A DNA stretch of 64,000 nt from an uncultured bacterium (GTDB taxonomy: Bacteria > Bacillota > Clostridia > TANB77 > CAG-508): NCBI GenBank assembly GCA_905214245.1, contig CAJMLO010000001.1, positions 1-64,000 on the forward strand, given 5' to 3'. Below, piece by piece: positions 27,325 through 35,449 of this stretch (position 1 is its first letter; the number at the start of each line of letters is the position of its first letter). Under the pieces are notes generated by a model, which had not been told where the DNA came from, did not search any database, and worked only from the letters and a program-made list of their open reading frames with translations. The translations under genes and the position numbers were made by a program.

Positions 27325-28476
27325 TTATTTATTATAATCTTTATTATCTAATTTTGGAAATTCAAATTTCATGCTATTTTGTGATAAATATCCATCTTCA
27401 TTATGATTTTTCAAAAAGTTATCTGCACCTTTTAGAAAATATTGATATCTTAGTTTATCACTAAGCAGTCCTCCACCTTTTATTATTGGATCATCCCATG
27501 TTACATCAATCGCATACCATTTGTCATTTAATTTCACATAATTCCAAGCATGGCTTTCAGTTGAATTATTTGAGTTTGTCGCAGTTCCAGAGACAAGAAC
27601 ATTTTCTATTTCTAACCCATCAAGTAAATATTTTAATGTTCTTGCATATCCTTCACATACAACCTCTCTTTTTGCAAGTGCACCATATACATTGTGTATA
27701 TCTTCTTTTTTATAAGTTGTATCATATTTCAAATTATCAATTAGCCAATTATGTATATATTTAATTTGGTCATATTTTGAATATCCATTTAAGCTTTCTA
27801 TAATTTTTTGTTTTGCGCTTTCCAAATATCTTTCTTTAGCAAGTATATCTTCTCTAGATGAAATGTTTTCTGTAAAATAATTTTCATAACTATCATTTGA
27901 AAGAGATACTTTGTGTGTAGAAAAACTACCTATACTTGTTGTTCTTGTTGTAAGTATTAACTTACTTACATCTATATAAAACACCTCTGGATAATCATAT
28001 GTAAATGCATTCCATGCAGACTGAAATGCAATGTTTAATTTGTGTTCTCCATCACTTTGATTTACTAATGTATTAAACTTCGTTCCAAAATCAATTTTAT
28101 ATGTTCCACTTTTCATATTATCTATGTTACTTTCAATTCCATCATATATTATTTTTGCATACTCATCTAGTTGATTGTAGTAATAGTGATTTGTCGATAT
28201 TTCCTTTGCATAATTATTACTATTTTCATTTATTAATGGCTCTATTTTCTCAATATTACTATCATTGTTATTTTGAATAATACTTGCCCTATCTGATGTA
28301 AAGTTTTCAATTGCTTCTGATATAGATTCTATTGGATTTTTATTTTCTTGCCAATTAATATCAAATACATCTATATAGAATATTTCATACACTAAAAACA
28401 CTACTAATATCAGCATTAACATTGATAGTATTATTCCTATTAAAGATATGCCTTTATTATTTTTAGATTTTTTCAT
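27325..28476 (-). CDS. Transglutaminase-like protein with pilin-like N-terminus
   Basis: 383 residues. N-terminal NNKGISLIGIILSMLMLILV looks like a prepilin or signal-anchor segment. The C-terminal half is a transglutaminase-like domain: VVCEGYARTLKYLLDGLEI (catalytic Cys), SHAWNYVKLNDKWYAIDVTW (His and Asp). Such domains are proteases, amidases or crosslinkers outside the cell. It sits directly downstream of spoIVB. Sporulation or surface roles are both possible. SD GAGGATG. Confidence 0.75.
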   Translation of the reverse strand: MKKSKNNKGISLIGIILSMLMLILVVFLVYEIFYIDVFDINWQENKNPIESISEAIENFTSDRASIIQNNNDSNIEKIEPLINENSNNYAKEISTNHYYYNQLDEYAKIIYDGIESNIDNMKSGTYKIDFGTKFNTLVNQSDGEHKLNIAFQSAWNAFTYDYPEVFYIDVSKLILTTRTTSIGSFSTHKVSLSNDSYENYFTENISSREDILAKERYLESAKQKIIESLNGYSKYDQIKYIHNWLIDNLKYDTTYKKEDIHNVYGALAKREVVCEGYARTLKYLLDGLEIENVLVSGTATNSNNSTESHAWNYVKLNDKWYAIDVTWDDPIIKGGGLLSDKLRYQYFLKGADNFLKNHNEDGYLSQNSMKFEFPKLDNKDYNK

Positions 28477-28503
28477 TCACATTTCATCCTCTCGAATTTC
28501 GTA

Positions 28504-29713
28504 TTAGTTAGCCTCTTTTAGTTGTTGTATCATTATATCTGCAAAAACAGCATATCCTGCTGTTGGATCATTTACAAGAACATGTGTAACCGCACCAATG
28601 AATTTATCATTTTGAATTATTGGAGCTCCACTCATTCCTTGTATTATTCCTCCTGTTTTTTCTAAAAGTCTTTCATCTGTGACTTTTATGAACATGCTTT
28701 TATTATTCTCATTATTATTGTAGAATATTTTTTGTATTTCAATATTATATTTTTCTGTTTTTCCATTTTCGAGTTCACATAATATTTGTGCTTTTCCTGT
28801 TTTTATCTCATTTCTAAATGCAACTCCGCATTTGTTTTCCATTTGATATATTTAATGATGATAATTTATTTACATTACCATAAACACCAAATTTAGTGTT
28901 TTTCGAAATAGTACCTATTGTATTACTATTTTCTATTGAACCTTTAATTTCGCCTGGCATTCCTTTTTTTCCTTTTACAATTGATAAAATATTTGTACAT
29001 ACAAGTTCACCACTAGAAATAGTAATAATTTCAGATGTATCTATATCTGTAATCCCATGCCCTAGTGCAGCAAATTTCTTAGATCCTGGCTCATAAAATG
29101 TCATTGTTCCAACACCAGCAGTACTATCTCTTACCCACAATCCAATTTTATATTCTTCTTCTTTTGTCATAACTGGCTTTATACTTGTAGTCATTGTTTC
29201 ATCATTTCTTTTATATGTTATATTTATGTCATTACCATTGCTTTTATTTACAGTTTTTATTAATTCGTCAGAGCTACTTATTTGTTTGTTGTCTATTTTA
29301 ATTATTCTGTCTCCTTCTTGTATTCCACTATTTTCATATGGTTTTTTACCATTTATTTCAGACATTCCAACCACTAGAACTCCATCTGTATATAATTTCA
29401 TTCCAATTGCTTTTCCGATAGGAATAACCGCTGTTCTTTCCACAACATTTACTTTTGTTTCTTTTAATGGTATCTTTCCAAATAAATTTAAGCTTACATC
29501 TATTGTTCCACTATCACTAATCTTCTTTTTATTTATATTGCTAGATGTTTGCATAGAAGAATCGTCGCAAAGAATTAACCCTAAAGCAGTTTTATAGTTA
29601 AGTTCTTCTCCTTGCATAATTATTATCTTATTTGGAAAAAATGTAATATTACATACATACACATATAATATTATTAGACAAATTAAAATAATTGCTTTTT
29701 TTATAAATTTCAT
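28504..29713 (-). CDS. spoIVB: SpoIVB serine peptidase, split by +1 frameshift
   Basis: Read with one skipped base it is 402 residues. N-terminal membrane helix, a PDZ domain (KPYENSGIQEGDRIIKIDNK) and the S55 peptidase domain with AALGHGITDIDT (catalytic His) before the shift and IQGMSGAPIIQNDKFIGAVT (catalytic Ser) after it. SpoIVB is secreted by the forespore and triggers pro-sigma-K processing. The break: zero frame CAA ATG CGG AGT TGC ATT TAG; skipping C gives Q-M-G-V-A-F-R-N-E, as in the family. The unshifted product lacks the catalytic Ser. The start at 29713 has TAGGAG as SD, buried in a hairpin. Confidence 0.87.
28825..28828 (-). other. CGGA +1 frameshift site in spoIVB
   Basis: Minus strand: in-frame CGG (first base 28828) followed by A; preceding codon ATG. 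Zero-frame TAG four codons later. Skipping C starts GGA GTT GCA TTT AGA. Confidence 0.75.
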
Positions 29714-29755
29714 GGTTACTCCTAATATTAATTTTCTTAATATTAGAGTAACCAT
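29711..29755 (-). promoter_or_regulatory. Hairpin sequestering the spoIVB SD and start
   Basis: The arms 29737-29755 and 29712-29731 pair over 19 bases with a single bulge and a 5-base loop. The 3' arm contains TAGGAG and runs into the ATG. No T-run follows on the minus strand, so it is not an ordinary terminator for the upstream gene. Translational occlusion is inferred. Confidence 0.55.
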
Positions 29756-29776
29756 AATTTAATTTTTTAAACAAAT

Positions 29777-31660
29777 TTATTCAAAATTACTTTTATACAA
29801 ATCTCTTCTTTCTCTTGCAAGTCCAGATAAAAATGCTCTTCTTACTGCTACTAATTTATCTTTGTCATATAATAGCTTTCCTGTAGAATAATCACGTATC
29901 TGTCCTGAAATTATGCTATCTATATCATAATCTCCAGATGCATTTACAATGCAATTATAGCACCCTGTTGTAAGTTTTCCTACTCTTGATTGAGGATAGA
30001 AGTATCTTGATTGAACCTCACTGACCTTAACAGTTTGTCTCTCAAAGCTAAGAGATGTATATGCTATTATTGATAAATTTGGATTATTTTTTTGCTTTTC
30101 TATAAGTTCTTTGCATCCAGGTTGATGATATTCAAAATTTCCATCATCATTTTGAACTACAAGATAAATTGATTGTTCATTAATTACTTCTTCATTTTTA
30201 GTATTTGTTATAACAACATAATTATTAAAATATTTGTGTCCAATTGGCATTCCTTGCATAAACGAAATAAGTGAAACATTATTTACAATTTTATACCAAT
30301 TTTCGTCATCAATTACAGGCATTACAAATTCGTATGTATTTCCACTTTGCTTATTATAATTTGCAATTGCTGTCGTCAAATTTGTTTCGATTGATTTTCG
30401 TATAACTGCCATTCTATGAACATTAAATGTTGAACTAGACATTAACGGATCATTTCCTGTTTTCGTAGTATCAAAAATATAAGGTGTATTTCCTTCTATA
30501 TTGTTTGTGTCAACAGATAAATAAATATCTCCATTAGATTTATATGCACCTATTGTTCCATCATTTTGGATAATTCCAGACTGTGTAACAGATGCAAGTC
30601 CACTCTCTTCTACAACCCATTTACTAAACTCATATGCTTTAGTATAATATTCATATGCACTTATGCTTTTATATCCTATCTTATTCACAAGTCTATTATT
30701 TGAATCTAATCTAAGTAAATTATTGTCAGTTAAATATTTTATAAAATTAACTCTGTCACCTTGTAAATATGTTTTTTTATAATTATCATACCAGAAAAAC
30801 TTAGGTGCTGCAATTGCTCTATATCTTATATTTCCGTTTCCATCATATAATGCTCTTCCATTTGAATCATAAAGTGGAATTTGAACTGTTTCGTATACAG
30901 GCTGTCCCTGCGAATTAACATCTTGATAAACCTTTTTATTGTTGTAAACAATATATGGATAATCTCCTTGACTTGGCTCAGTATTATCATCAATAATTGT
31001 TATTAAATGTTCTTTTAAACTTTCTGGCAATATTGTAACACCATCATATGTTAGAGTTTTACTTTCTGAATTAATATTTTGGACTTTTTGATAATTAATT
31101 AAATAACCTGACCTTGTTTCATATCCATTTCCAAAATCTCCATAAAAAGTAATAGCATTGTCCAAAGTATAATTTGCAATTATTGTTTTTCCCGTTGATA
31201 ATCTATATTGGCATGAATAATAAATATAAGGTCTTAGCCCTTTTTGATAATTGCGATTGTCAGCTATTTCGACCTTATCACTACTTGAGGAATAAACATT
31301 ATCATATGAGCTATAAATATAATATCCATCATATAATGTAAATAACATTGCTGGAATATATGATGATAAATCATCTTTTGACGAAATATAATCATTCATA
31401 GCTGTTCCAAGTGAATTATAAAACGTATTTACAGATGCTTCTATATCCCTTATTTTTGAATCACTTAAGCTTGAATATTTATTATTTGCAGAGTTAATCT
31501 GAAAAGCCTTTAGTGCATCAGATGTCGCTGTATTTAAGCTTGTCGTGTATGCTGTTTGTAATTGTATTGTACTAATTTGAGTATTAACATATTCTGTAAG
31601 TACCATAGAAATAGGAATTATAATTAGTACAAATATAACTGCTAAATGTTGTAGTTTCAT
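29777..31660 (-). CDS. Large secreted protein of the Tad pilus locus
   Basis: 627 residues with an N-terminal membrane/signal helix (LAVIFVLIIIPISMVLTEYV) followed by a Thr/Ser/Gln-rich helical stretch typical of TadG/TadE-like proteins. The remainder is a Tyr/Asn-rich extracellular-type region (SSYIPAMLFTLYDGYYIYSS) without a motif I recognise. It is the last gene of the pilin run, so a pilus tip or assembly role is likely. It has three Cys (QPGCKEL and TTGCYNC). Confidence 0.6.
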   Translation of the reverse strand: MKLQHLAVIFVLIIIPISMVLTEYVNTQISTIQLQTAYTTSLNTATSDALKAFQINSANNKYSSLSDSKIRDIEASVNTFYNSLGTAMNDYISSKDDLSSYIPAMLFTLYDGYYIYSSYDNVYSSSSDKVEIADNRNYQKGLRPYIYYSCQYRLSTGKTIIANYTLDNAITFYGDFGNGYETRSGYLINYQKVQNINSESKTLTYDGVTILPESLKEHLITIIDDNTEPSQGDYPYIVYNNKKVYQDVNSQGQPVYETVQIPLYDSNGRALYDGNGNIRYRAIAAPKFFWYDNYKKTYLQGDRVNFIKYLTDNNLLRLDSNNRLVNKIGYKSISAYEYYTKAYEFSKWVVEESGLASVTQSGIIQNDGTIGAYKSNGDIYLSVDTNNIEGNTPYIFDTTKTGNDPLMSSSTFNVHRMAVIRKSIETNLTTAIANYNKQSGNTYEFVMPVIDDENWYKIVNNVSLISFMQGMPIGHKYFNNYVVITNTKNEEVINEQSIYLVVQNDDGNFEYHQPGCKELIEKQKNNPNLSIIAYTSLSFERQTVKVSEVQSRYFYPQSRVGKLTTGCYNCIVNASGDYDIDSIISGQIRDYSTGKLLYDKDKLVAVRRAFLSGLARERRDLYKSNFE

Positions 31661-31690
31661 ATTTTTTACCTTTCTTTTGTCTACACATTA

Positions 31691-31820
31691 GAACAAAGCA
31701 ACTTTAATTCGCCCTTTGTCCAAAACCAATTTGAATTTTCTACTAAAAGAAGAAAATTTCAAAGACAATGGAGATTGTAGCATTTTATATACTAAGAAAT
31801 TTCTCATTTTCTAGTATATA
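31691..31820 (-). repeat. Dispersed hairpin repeat, copy 2
   Basis: Aligns end to end with 4732-4862. The last hairpin has its loop region inverted: AATTTCTCATT here against AATGAGAAATT there, which are exact reverse complements. No coding sequence. It fills most of the 31661-31869 gap within the Tad locus. Confidence 0.7.
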
Positions 31821-31869
31821 AAACAAAGAGGGAAGAAATGATTTCTACCCCCTTTTATGTACTGCGTTT

Positions 31870-32403
31870 TTATTTACTATTTGTGCTACCATTTACTGTA
31901 ACAACTCCTGAATGTTGTGCTTCAATTTGGTAAGTATCATCTCCTGAAACCATGTAGAAAAAGTTTCTTAATAATTGTGCAATCGTTTGATTCGTGTTTC
32001 TTACTGTAACTGACACAATATCTCCTTCTTTTAAAGTAATTCTTCCTTTAGAATTTAATTTTTCTTCAACCTGTGATGTGTACATATTATAATATACATT
32101 TTCACCTATTTTTGTAGTTTCCGCTTGAGTTGTTTTTACTCCTGGGTTTTCATCAAGCTGTTGAATCAAAATATCTGTTTCAAATGAATTACCTGTCGCA
32201 ACAATTGTATTGATATATTTTTGGTAATCATCTAAAGTAAGCTTTCCAGTTGTCTTTATTCTATCTACAAATTCTGTTGTAGCTGTTTGTACAGCTAATT
32301 GCGAAATATTGTCTGTTCTTTCTGATAATGACATCAGTGGAAACACAAACATTAAAATTGCTGCTAAAAAAATTGCTATAACTGTAATTAAACTATCTCC
32401 CAT
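31870..32403 (-). CDS. Tad locus minor pilin-like protein
   Basis: 177 residues. Hydrophobic N-terminal helix (SLITVIAIFLAAILMFVFPL) then a TadE-like Gln/Thr-rich helix and a small beta-rich domain ending in SGDDTYQIEAQHSGVVTVNG. Pilin-like by position and N-terminus only; no cleavage motif is certain. 14 bases after the next upstream pilin gene. Confidence 0.6.
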   Translation of the reverse strand: MGDSLITVIAIFLAAILMFVFPLMSLSERTDNISQLAVQTATTEFVDRIKTTGKLTLDDYQKYINTIVATGNSFETDILIQQLDENPGVKTTQAETTKIGENVYYNMYTSQVEEKLNSKGRITLKEGDIVSVTVRNTNQTIAQLLRNFFYMVSGDDTYQIEAQHSGVVTVNGSTNSK

Positions 32404-32417
32404 TTTATTCCTCCTAT

Positions 32418-33077
32418 TTAATTATGCAAAGTATATATAATTACTCTTTTCTTTCTATTCTTAATTAATCCAGAATCATAATTTCCATCAGTTGCTTCAC
32501 TATTATCTGCATTATATACATATTCGCCAAGGCTTTCAGTAAATTTTCGATTTTTATATTTATATAATCCTTCTCCAAAATTTATAGTCTGTACTCCTCT
32601 GCTATCTGTATATATATAGTTTCCTCCCTGAATAAATATATCTAGCATTCTTTTGTTTTCTGTTTCGCTACCTGTCCAAGGTTCATGCCTTCTTGTTTCT
32701 TCATTTACATCAAAAGAACAAACCTTTGTATTTTTACCACCATAATATCTATTTGTAAATCCTGCACTCCATAAATCCGTATTTGTCTTTGTTTCATATA
32801 AAGATAAATAACTGCCTGAGGCATTTCTAAATATTACAGTGTAGTTTTCTTTATAGTATTTGTACAATGTTGGAATAATAGTTTCAAGCCCTACAATTCT
32901 ATTTTCTGAGCCTTCTTCTGGTTCTATATATTCCATATATGATGACATATCCGAGCTATGTAAAACCAAATCAGCGGTTTGTCTCGCATTTGAAAACATA
33001 TACATTGTAAGGGATAATGCCATAGCAAAAACTAAAACAGCAAACCCTATTTTTAATGCGTCAACTGCATTTTCCAT
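32418..33077 (-). CDS. Tad locus pilin-like protein (MENA family)
   Basis: 219 residues. The N-terminus MENAVDALKIGFAVLVFAMA resembles the three MENASKALI proteins encoded upstream. The globular part has Tyr/Thr-rich sequence (LETIIPTLYKYYKENYTVIF) and a basic end. Probably a pseudopilin or minor pilin of the same machinery. Confidence 0.6.
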   Translation of the reverse strand: MENAVDALKIGFAVLVFAMALSLTMYMFSNARQTADLVLHSSDMSSYMEYIEPEEGSENRIVGLETIIPTLYKYYKENYTVIFRNASGSYLSLYETKTNTDLWSAGFTNRYYGGKNTKVCSFDVNEETRRHEPWTGSETENKRMLDIFIQGGNYIYTDSRGVQTINFGEGLYKYKNRKFTESLGEYVYNADNSEATDGNYDSGLIKNRKKRVIIYTLHN

Positions 33078-33106
33078 ATTCCATCATCCCTTTAATGTAA
33101 AATTTA

Positions 33107-33547
33107 TTATTTTATTGTTACTTTTGTAATACTTATTACTTTAATTAAGCCTGTTGAAGTATAATCAAATGCAACTTCATATCTTGTTCCTGCATTTAAA
33201 GTATTTTGAGCAGTTGTAACTTCTTGTGATGTTGAACCAGCTGTTGTATCTTCTACAGTTGCTCCTGTACATTTTGTTTTAACATCTACAATAATTTGTT
33301 TAGACACATCATCATTTGTTTGATTGTGTGTACGAATTGTAGCACATAATGCTTTAGCTGTAGCGCCATTTACTTTTCCTTCGTATTTACTAAACTCTGA
33401 ATTATATGCTTCTATTTCTTGTGCTGACATATTAGCTGAACTAATTGTTCCTGATGCCATTTGAAATACAGCCATACCAATTCCTATGATAGCAATTGAT
33501 AATAAAATTGCTCCTGCGATAATTAATGCTTTTGATGCATTCTCCAT
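33107..33547 (-). CDS. Tad locus pilin-like protein (MENASKAL family)
   Basis: 146 residues. MENASKALIIAGAILLSIAI N-terminal helix, AYNSEFSKYEGKVNGATAKA after it and a two-Cys beta domain. Compact size and high Ala/Thr content fit a major pilin candidate. It shares the N-terminus and the FxxYxG...A/L motif with the genes at 34144 and 34711. Confidence 0.65.
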   Translation of the reverse strand: MENASKALIIAGAILLSIAIIGIGMAVFQMASGTISSANMSAQEIEAYNSEFSKYEGKVNGATAKALCATIRTHNQTNDDVSKQIIVDVKTKCTGATVEDTTAGSTSQEVTTAQNTLNAGTRYEVAFDYTSTGLIKVISITKVTIK

Positions 33548-33621
33548 AATAAATTTCCTCCTTTTTTAACTTTTGTAATATATTTATTTGAATATTTCTA
33601 TTCAAAATAAAATCAATTTAA

Positions 33622-34062
33622 TTATATATCTGAAACTTCCTCAAATGTAACATTTTTTACATTATGAGTTTTTTCATGATATTCTATTTTAGTACATTTA
33701 AAATTTGCTGTACTATATACTTTCACAAATGATTCAGCACCAGTACTTGCAATTTCCTCCATTGAAATAGTTTTTGTATCATTCTTATATTTGAATTCTA
33801 CATTTATTTTAATAGAATTTTCGCCATTGTCCACAAAATATCCCTTATCGTCTTTTGTAATATTGTTTTTTGTGTTTAAATCAATGGTCTTATTTATAAT
33901 ACTTATTAACTCTGTTCCTAAAACATTTATATTGTAATACTGTTCATATTCTCTATTTTGTTTTTGAATTTGATAGACATTTGTTCTATATCTGTATACA
34001 GAGTAAACTCCTACTACCAGTATAATAGACAGTATCAACAAGATTATTAAAATTTTTTTCAT
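33622..34062 (-). CDS. Tad locus membrane-anchored small protein
   Basis: 146 residues from the ATG at 34062 (SD GAAAGTGATG). N-terminal helix KKILIILLILSIILVVGVYS. It then contains YNINVLGTELISIINKTIDL, a pattern like the F-x-x-Y...GxxLxSLxN of the MENASKAL proteins, so it is probably a diverged member of the same set lacking the MENA start. Confidence 0.55.
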   Translation of the reverse strand: MKKILIILLILSIILVVGVYSVYRYRTNVYQIQKQNREYEQYYNINVLGTELISIINKTIDLNTKNNITKDDKGYFVDNGENSIKINVEFKYKNDTKTISMEEIASTGAESFVKVYSTANFKCTKIEYHEKTHNVKNVTFEEVSDI

Positions 34063-34143
34063 GTACATCACTTTCATTATAATATTTTCTTAAATGTTAT
34101 GCAAGTATTTTGCTTTATTTTTTACAATTTTCCATTAATTTGC

Positions 34144-34686
34144 TTAAATTTCAACAAATCTTACATAATTTATTTTTTTATTACTTCCATATGATGTACA
34201 ATCTGTACATCTAAAATATTTTACTTCTGTTTTATTACCCATATAATCATTTGTTAAATCATTTTGCTTTATCAAATTTGTAATATATTTTTCTGATTTT
34301 AATTCTAAATTTTTTATATTGCCTAAATCAATCTGAATGTATTCTGAATTGGTAGTACTTATATTTGATTTGATTTGATAATCATTATTTCCATTTGTTT
34401 TATCAACTTTCTCAATAAGATCTTTCTCAAGATTATTTTTTTGTGCTAAATTTGCAAGTCCTACTATATTATGTATTGTACATTCAATTGGCTTTCCATC
34501 TTGTCCATTTCCGTAATATATTAAAAACTGAGAATTAAACTCGGCTATTTGTGTATCTTCTATTTTTTTATATCTTTCGCTACTATAATTTGCAAACATA
34601 TTAAACAAATACACTCCAACAGATATAATCATAACACCAATTAAAATCTCTGCTGCCATTATTAAAGCTTTTGATGCATTCTCCAT
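34144..34686 (-). CDS. Tad locus pilin-like protein (MENASKAL family)
   Basis: 180 residues. MENASKALIMAAEILIGVMI helix, then AEFNSQFLIYYGNGQDGKPI, the shared motif after the helix, and a C-terminal domain with a CTDC pair and YVRFVEI end. Member of the paralogous pilin set. Confidence 0.62.
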   Translation of the reverse strand: MENASKALIMAAEILIGVMIISVGVYLFNMFANYSSERYKKIEDTQIAEFNSQFLIYYGNGQDGKPIECTIHNIVGLANLAQKNNLEKDLIEKVDKTNGNNDYQIKSNISTTNSEYIQIDLGNIKNLELKSEKYITNLIKQNDLTNDYMGNKTEVKYFRCTDCTSYGSNKKINYVRFVEI

Positions 34687-34710
34687 AAATTTTTCCTTTC
34701 TTGAAGTAAT

Positions 34711-35421
34711 TTAATTTTCTGTAAAATACATATATGTTATTCTTCCATTTTCATCATATGTGGCTCTGTTACAAGTAAATCTTGTATTTTTAAATTCTGT
34801 ATAAGTTGTTTTTATGTTTTTATATTTTTCTATATCTTTCAAAAGTTTAGCTGTTTTTGGATTATCTAATTCATTAGATAATCTATCTCCAATTTCATAA
34901 TCTAATTCTGAACTTAAAAAGCTTATATCAAATAATGTTGCAATCTGTCTGTTAGTTAATTGAGCATAATATTTTACACTACGTTTATTTTTATCCTTTT
35001 TATTCTCATATCCATTACTATCTTGTTCATATTTAGATATAGTGTCTTCCATGTTTGATATTCCTTCTCTTACACTTGAAACATTTTGTTCACCTTTTGA
35101 AAGATATACCCTTCCATTTTCATTTATTTCTTTTGTAATTTTTACTACTATAGTTACAGGCTTATATCCACTTAGCTCTGCTTGTCTATAATTATAGTCT
35201 AATTGTAAATTTCCAAGTGATAATAATTCGCTTCCATAAATTGAAGTATTATACTGTTCAAATCTTTTAGCATAATCTGTAAGTTTAGTAGAAGCATCAG
35301 CATTAGCTTTTGTTTGTCTAATGCTTGATATTTGGTTATATGAGAGTGTTATTAGTCCAATAATTAGTAATGCAACTAATATAGAACCAGCCATTATTAA
35401 AGCTTTTGATGCATTCTCCAT
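34711..35421 (-). CDS. Tad locus pilin-like protein (MENASKAL family)
   Basis: 236 residues. MENASKALIMAGSILVALLI helix, KRFEQYNTSIYGSELLSLGN shared motif, then a Lys/Glu-rich domain ending YMYFTEN. Largest of the MENASKAL set and first gene after the inner-membrane platform protein. Confidence 0.62.
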   Translation of the reverse strand: MENASKALIMAGSILVALLIIGLITLSYNQISSIRQTKANADASTKLTDYAKRFEQYNTSIYGSELLSLGNLQLDYNYRQAELSGYKPVTIVVKITKEINENGRVYLSKGEQNVSSVREGISNMEDTISKYEQDSNGYENKKDKNKRSVKYYAQLTNRQIATLFDISFLSSELDYEIGDRLSNELDNPKTAKLLKDIEKYKNIKTTYTEFKNTRFTCNRATYDENGRITYMYFTEN

Positions 35422-35449
35422 AAATTTATCTGCTTCCTTTCAACTAGAT

